A stretch of 64,000 bases of DNA from contig CAWBNC010000031.1 in assembly GCA_963789785.1 (NCBI GenBank), forward strand, positions 1 through 64,000, read 5' to 3'. The position numbers were made by a program, and so were the translations under genes. This document shows, piece after piece, positions 62,116 through 64,000 of the stretch. Numbering within the stretch: the first letter of the stretch is position 1; every line of letters starts with the position of its first letter. A model generated the notes under the pieces. That model worked only from the letters and a program-made list of their open reading frames with translations, did no database searches and had not been told where the DNA came from. Source of the DNA: JAEULH01 sp963789785. GTDB taxonomy: Bacteria; Pseudomonadota; Alphaproteobacteria; Rhodospirillales; Defluviicoccaceae.

Positions 62116-63099
62116 ATGTGGAAGAAACTCGGGTTCGTTATCGCTTTTCTCGGCCTTCTGCTCGCCGCCGACCGCGGCCTCTCGGCGGTCCTCGGCCGGC
62201 TCGTAATGGCCAGCAACCTGCGCGTCTCGGCTCTTTATGACGGCCGCGTCGACGCCGACGTCGTCATCATCGGCAACAGTCGCGGCGTCCACTTGGCCTC
62301 AAGCGAGGCGTGGAGCCGGACAATGTGCCGGCCGGTGTTCAACCTCGGCCTTAACGGCCTCGACACGGCGACCCAGGACGTGCTGGTGCGTGACTACCTC
62401 GAGCGAAACAGGCCGCCGGAGATCGCGGTCATCGAAATCTCCAACGTATTCGAAGACATCCCGATGGCCGGCGAGCTCAAGCCGTTTATTGGCGACAGCC
62501 CCCGCCTTGATGCTCTGGTGAGCAAGCAGCACGGCGCGATGTTTCCGTGGACGCGTATCAGCCACCTCTATCGCTTCAACAGCGAGTATCTGCTGCGCGC
62601 GCTGTTGTTCCTGTTCCGCCCGTCGGATCAGGATCCGGAGCCCGGCGGCGCCATCACGCCGGCGATCATCGAAACCTACCTCCGCCATCATCCTCGTTTC
62701 GATGTGCACCAGGACAACGTGCGGATCCTGGCATCGACGCTTGAGGCGCTCCACGCGCACGGTGTCAAGCCGGTCCTCGTGCTCGGCCCCTATCATCCGG
62801 CGGCATACCGCGACGACGATTGGCGCGAAGATGCGCTGGCGTCGGTCAAGGCGTTGCTTCCGCATGATGTCGCGATCATCGACTGGTCGTCGGCGCTGAC
62901 CGAGGACGCAGCCTTCGCCGACCCGCTGCACATGTCCCCGCAAGGCCGGGAAACGCTGGTCGCAACTCTCGCGGTGTCGCCGCTGGGCCGCACCGCATCG
63001 CTGTGCCCCATCGCCGTCGGCCGCAGCGGCGACGGATCCGGCCCGAATCCGTCAGGTCGCGTCACGGCTGCCGCCGCCGCAGAGGCCACGCCGCGATAA
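62116..63099 (+). CDS. SGNH-like secreted partner of the MBOAT protein
   Basis: The 327-residue protein has an N-terminal anchor (LGFVIAFLGLLLAADRG). It carries SGNH-hydrolase-like blocks: VVIIGNSRGVHLASSEAW (nucleophile Ser in GNSR), LGLNGLDTATQDV, and AFADPLHMSPQGRETL with the Asp-x-x-His pair. It would complete acyl transfer in the periplasm, as AlgJ/AlgX-type proteins do. The C-terminal 40 residues are low-complexity and overlap the convergent gene by 38 bases. Confidence 0.75.
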   Translation: MWKKLGFVIAFLGLLLAADRGLSAVLGRLVMASNLRVSALYDGRVDADVVIIGNSRGVHLASSEAWSRTMCRPVFNLGLNGLDTATQDVLVRDYLERNRPPEIAVIEISNVFEDIPMAGELKPFIGDSPRLDALVSKQHGAMFPWTRISHLYRFNSEYLLRALLFLFRPSDQDPEPGGAITPAIIETYLRHHPRFDVHQDNVRILASTLEALHAHGVKPVLVLGPYHPAAYRDDDWREDALASVKALLPHDVAIIDWSSALTEDAAFADPLHMSPQGRETLVATLAVSPLGRTASLCPIAVGRSGDGSGPNPSGRVTAAAAAEATPR

Positions 63100-63505
63100 G
63101 CCAGAAAACGAGCCCGCTCAGCGCCGCCGCCGGTCCCCACCAGAGGAGCGCGTCGAAGGCGAGGGTGCGCACGACCGGCGGATCGAGGGCGAAAGCGGCA
63201 AGCTGCGGCACGGCCGTCGTAAAGTACACAACGGCGCCGATGCAGTAGAATGCGAGCGCGTAGGCCAGCGGATGAAAGCGTCGGACGCAGACGAACACCA
63301 CATGTGCGCCAAGCCCGGCGAGAACGACCGGCACGAAGAAGCGCTGCTGGGAGAAGACGAATGCGGCGACGCCGTCGACGCCGGTTTCGTCGTAAAAGCC
63401 GGCCGGATTGCCCGAAATCAGCGCCCACAGCGCGGTCATCGCCAGCGGCGGCAGGATGGCCGCGACGGCGGCGGCGATCAGCGAGAGAATCGCGAGCCGC
63501 GGCAG
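63062..63505 (-). CDS. Small multi-span membrane protein, start uncertain
   Basis: One frame gives LPRLAILSLIAAAVAAILPP, LAMTALWALISGNPAG, VPVVLAGLGAHVVFVCVRRF, ALAFYCIGAVVYFTTAVPQL and a last span ending WLIAAWPLRRRQP. There are four membrane helices and no recognised domain. The upstream limit is unclear: the frame opens just after a TGA near 63511 with no good start codon, and the first ATG is at 63439. A frameshift relative to the EamA gene is possible. Confidence 0.5.
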   Translation of the reverse strand: MPRLAILSLIAAAVAAILPPLAMTALWALISGNPAGFYDETGVDGVAAFVFSQQRFFVPVVLAGLGAHVVFVCVRRFHPLAYALAFYCIGAVVYFTTAVPQLAAFALDPPVVRTLAFDALLWWGPAAALSGLVFWLIAAWPLRRRQP

Positions 63506-64000
63506 GTCCGTTGTTCACACCCGCGCTCCGGGCCGTCGACGAGAGGTAAAGGCCGGCGGCGATCAGGATCATGCCGACGCCGTGGTAGGGGTAGATCCGC
63601 TCGCCGAGAAAGATCACGGCAAGCAATGCCGCGAACACCGGCATGAGGTGGAGAAAGAGGCCGGCCTTGCTGGCGCCGACGCCCGCGACTCCGCGATTCC
63701 AGCACCAGAAGGCGAGGACCGAGGCCGCGATGCCGACGTAAGCGATGGCGGCCAACGCCGGCCGGTCCACGGTGAAGCCGCCAAAGCTGGCGAACTCCCA
63801 CAGGTAGCCCGGAGCGAGGACCGCGAGGCCGAGGAGAACGATCGCCAGCAGCAGCGCCAGCGGCGACAGCGTATCCGGACGTCGGCGCACGAGCACCGAG
63901 TACAGCGCCCACATCGGCACCGCCAGGGAGATCCACAGATCGCCGGGGGCGAGGCGCAGATCCAGGACCGCGGCCGGCTCGCCGCGCAGTACGATGATGG
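63500..64000 (-). CDS. DMT-superfamily (EamA) transporter, 5' end outside window
   Basis: The frame is open to the window edge and encodes the second half of an EamA transporter: LWISLAVPMWALYSVLVRRR, AIAYVGIAASVLAFWCWNRG, GLFLHLMPVFAALLAVIFLG, ERIYPYHGVGMILIAAGLYL. About five membrane spans are seen, as expected for one EamA repeat. The end is unclear: the frame runs on past 63500 as basic, non-membrane sequence, so an indel near 63510 probably hides the real stop. The substrate is unknown. Confidence 0.85.

Noticed and set aside
1..64000. CRISPR arrays, tRNA or rRNA genes
   Set aside because: No regularly spaced direct repeats, no TTCGA-type tRNA arm in a cloverleaf context and no rRNA segments were noticed on either strand; a dedicated covariance search was not possible.

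Overview
The window is GC-rich DNA that looks like the chromosome of an alphaproteobacterium, most plausibly in or near the Rhodospirillales. The evidence is gene order and protein style: rpsF-rpsR-DUF2232-rplI with dnaB-alr-mlaE-mlaF-radA-cvpA-purF on the minus strand, divergent from fabG-acpP-fabF-mltG and YicC-gmk, together with Dps, CsbD, DUF427 and PutA proteins of alphaproteobacterial type. No species can be named from the sequence alone.

Layout. 1-4222 is the remnant of a broad-host-range plasmid: a 5'-truncated MobF/TraI helicase, a small mobilisation-type protein, an StbB-type partition ATPase, a broken StbC-like partner, and an AT-rich orphan gene with an in-frame stop. 4223-7215 is a scrapyard of insertion sequences (IS1595 and IS66 pieces and an IS21 element whose istA has lost its core) ending in a truncated membrane-protein gene. 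8003-13112 holds a GFA-family protein, a large periplasmic arylsulfatase whose start region is tandemly duplicated, and a MscS channel. 13191-17877 is an AraC-type regulator gene wrecked by an intact IS21 and an intact IS5-like element. 18233-27317 carries the proline locus (putP, putA) between two paralogous periplasmic proteins, plus a DUF4410 lipoprotein and a receiver-PilZ protein. 27581-31504 holds uppP, leuA behind a probable leader, and a type II haloacid dehalogenase. 31501-34517 is a small accessory cluster: Lrp/AsnC regulator, YqcI/YcgG (GntA/DcsA-like haem N-hydroxylase) joined to a cupin, and an amino-acid permease/exporter. 34592-41158 has a FecR/CHASE2-cyclase pair, a CDF metal exporter and stress proteins (Dps, CsbD, hemerythrin). 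41363-60443 is core housekeeping. 60680-64000 is an MBOAT/SGNH acetylation pair and a DMT transporter running off the end.

The most interesting candidate system is 31501-34517. A predicted haem-dependent amino-acid N-hydroxylase next to, or fused with, a complete metal-binding cupin recalls the hydroxylase-plus-cupin logic of the nitrosourea-forming enzyme SznF, but with a different hydroxylase fold. It comes with its own amino-acid-responsive regulator and transporter.

A caution applies throughout. Single-base frameshifts interrupt genes that should be essential or nearly so (rplI, purF, fabG) as well as putP, putA, an SDR gene and cfa. They cannot all be dead in a living cell, so this sequence very probably contains indel errors. 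Pseudogene calls that rest only on a frameshift are therefore weak; those that rest on IS insertion, large deletion or an in-frame stop are stronger.
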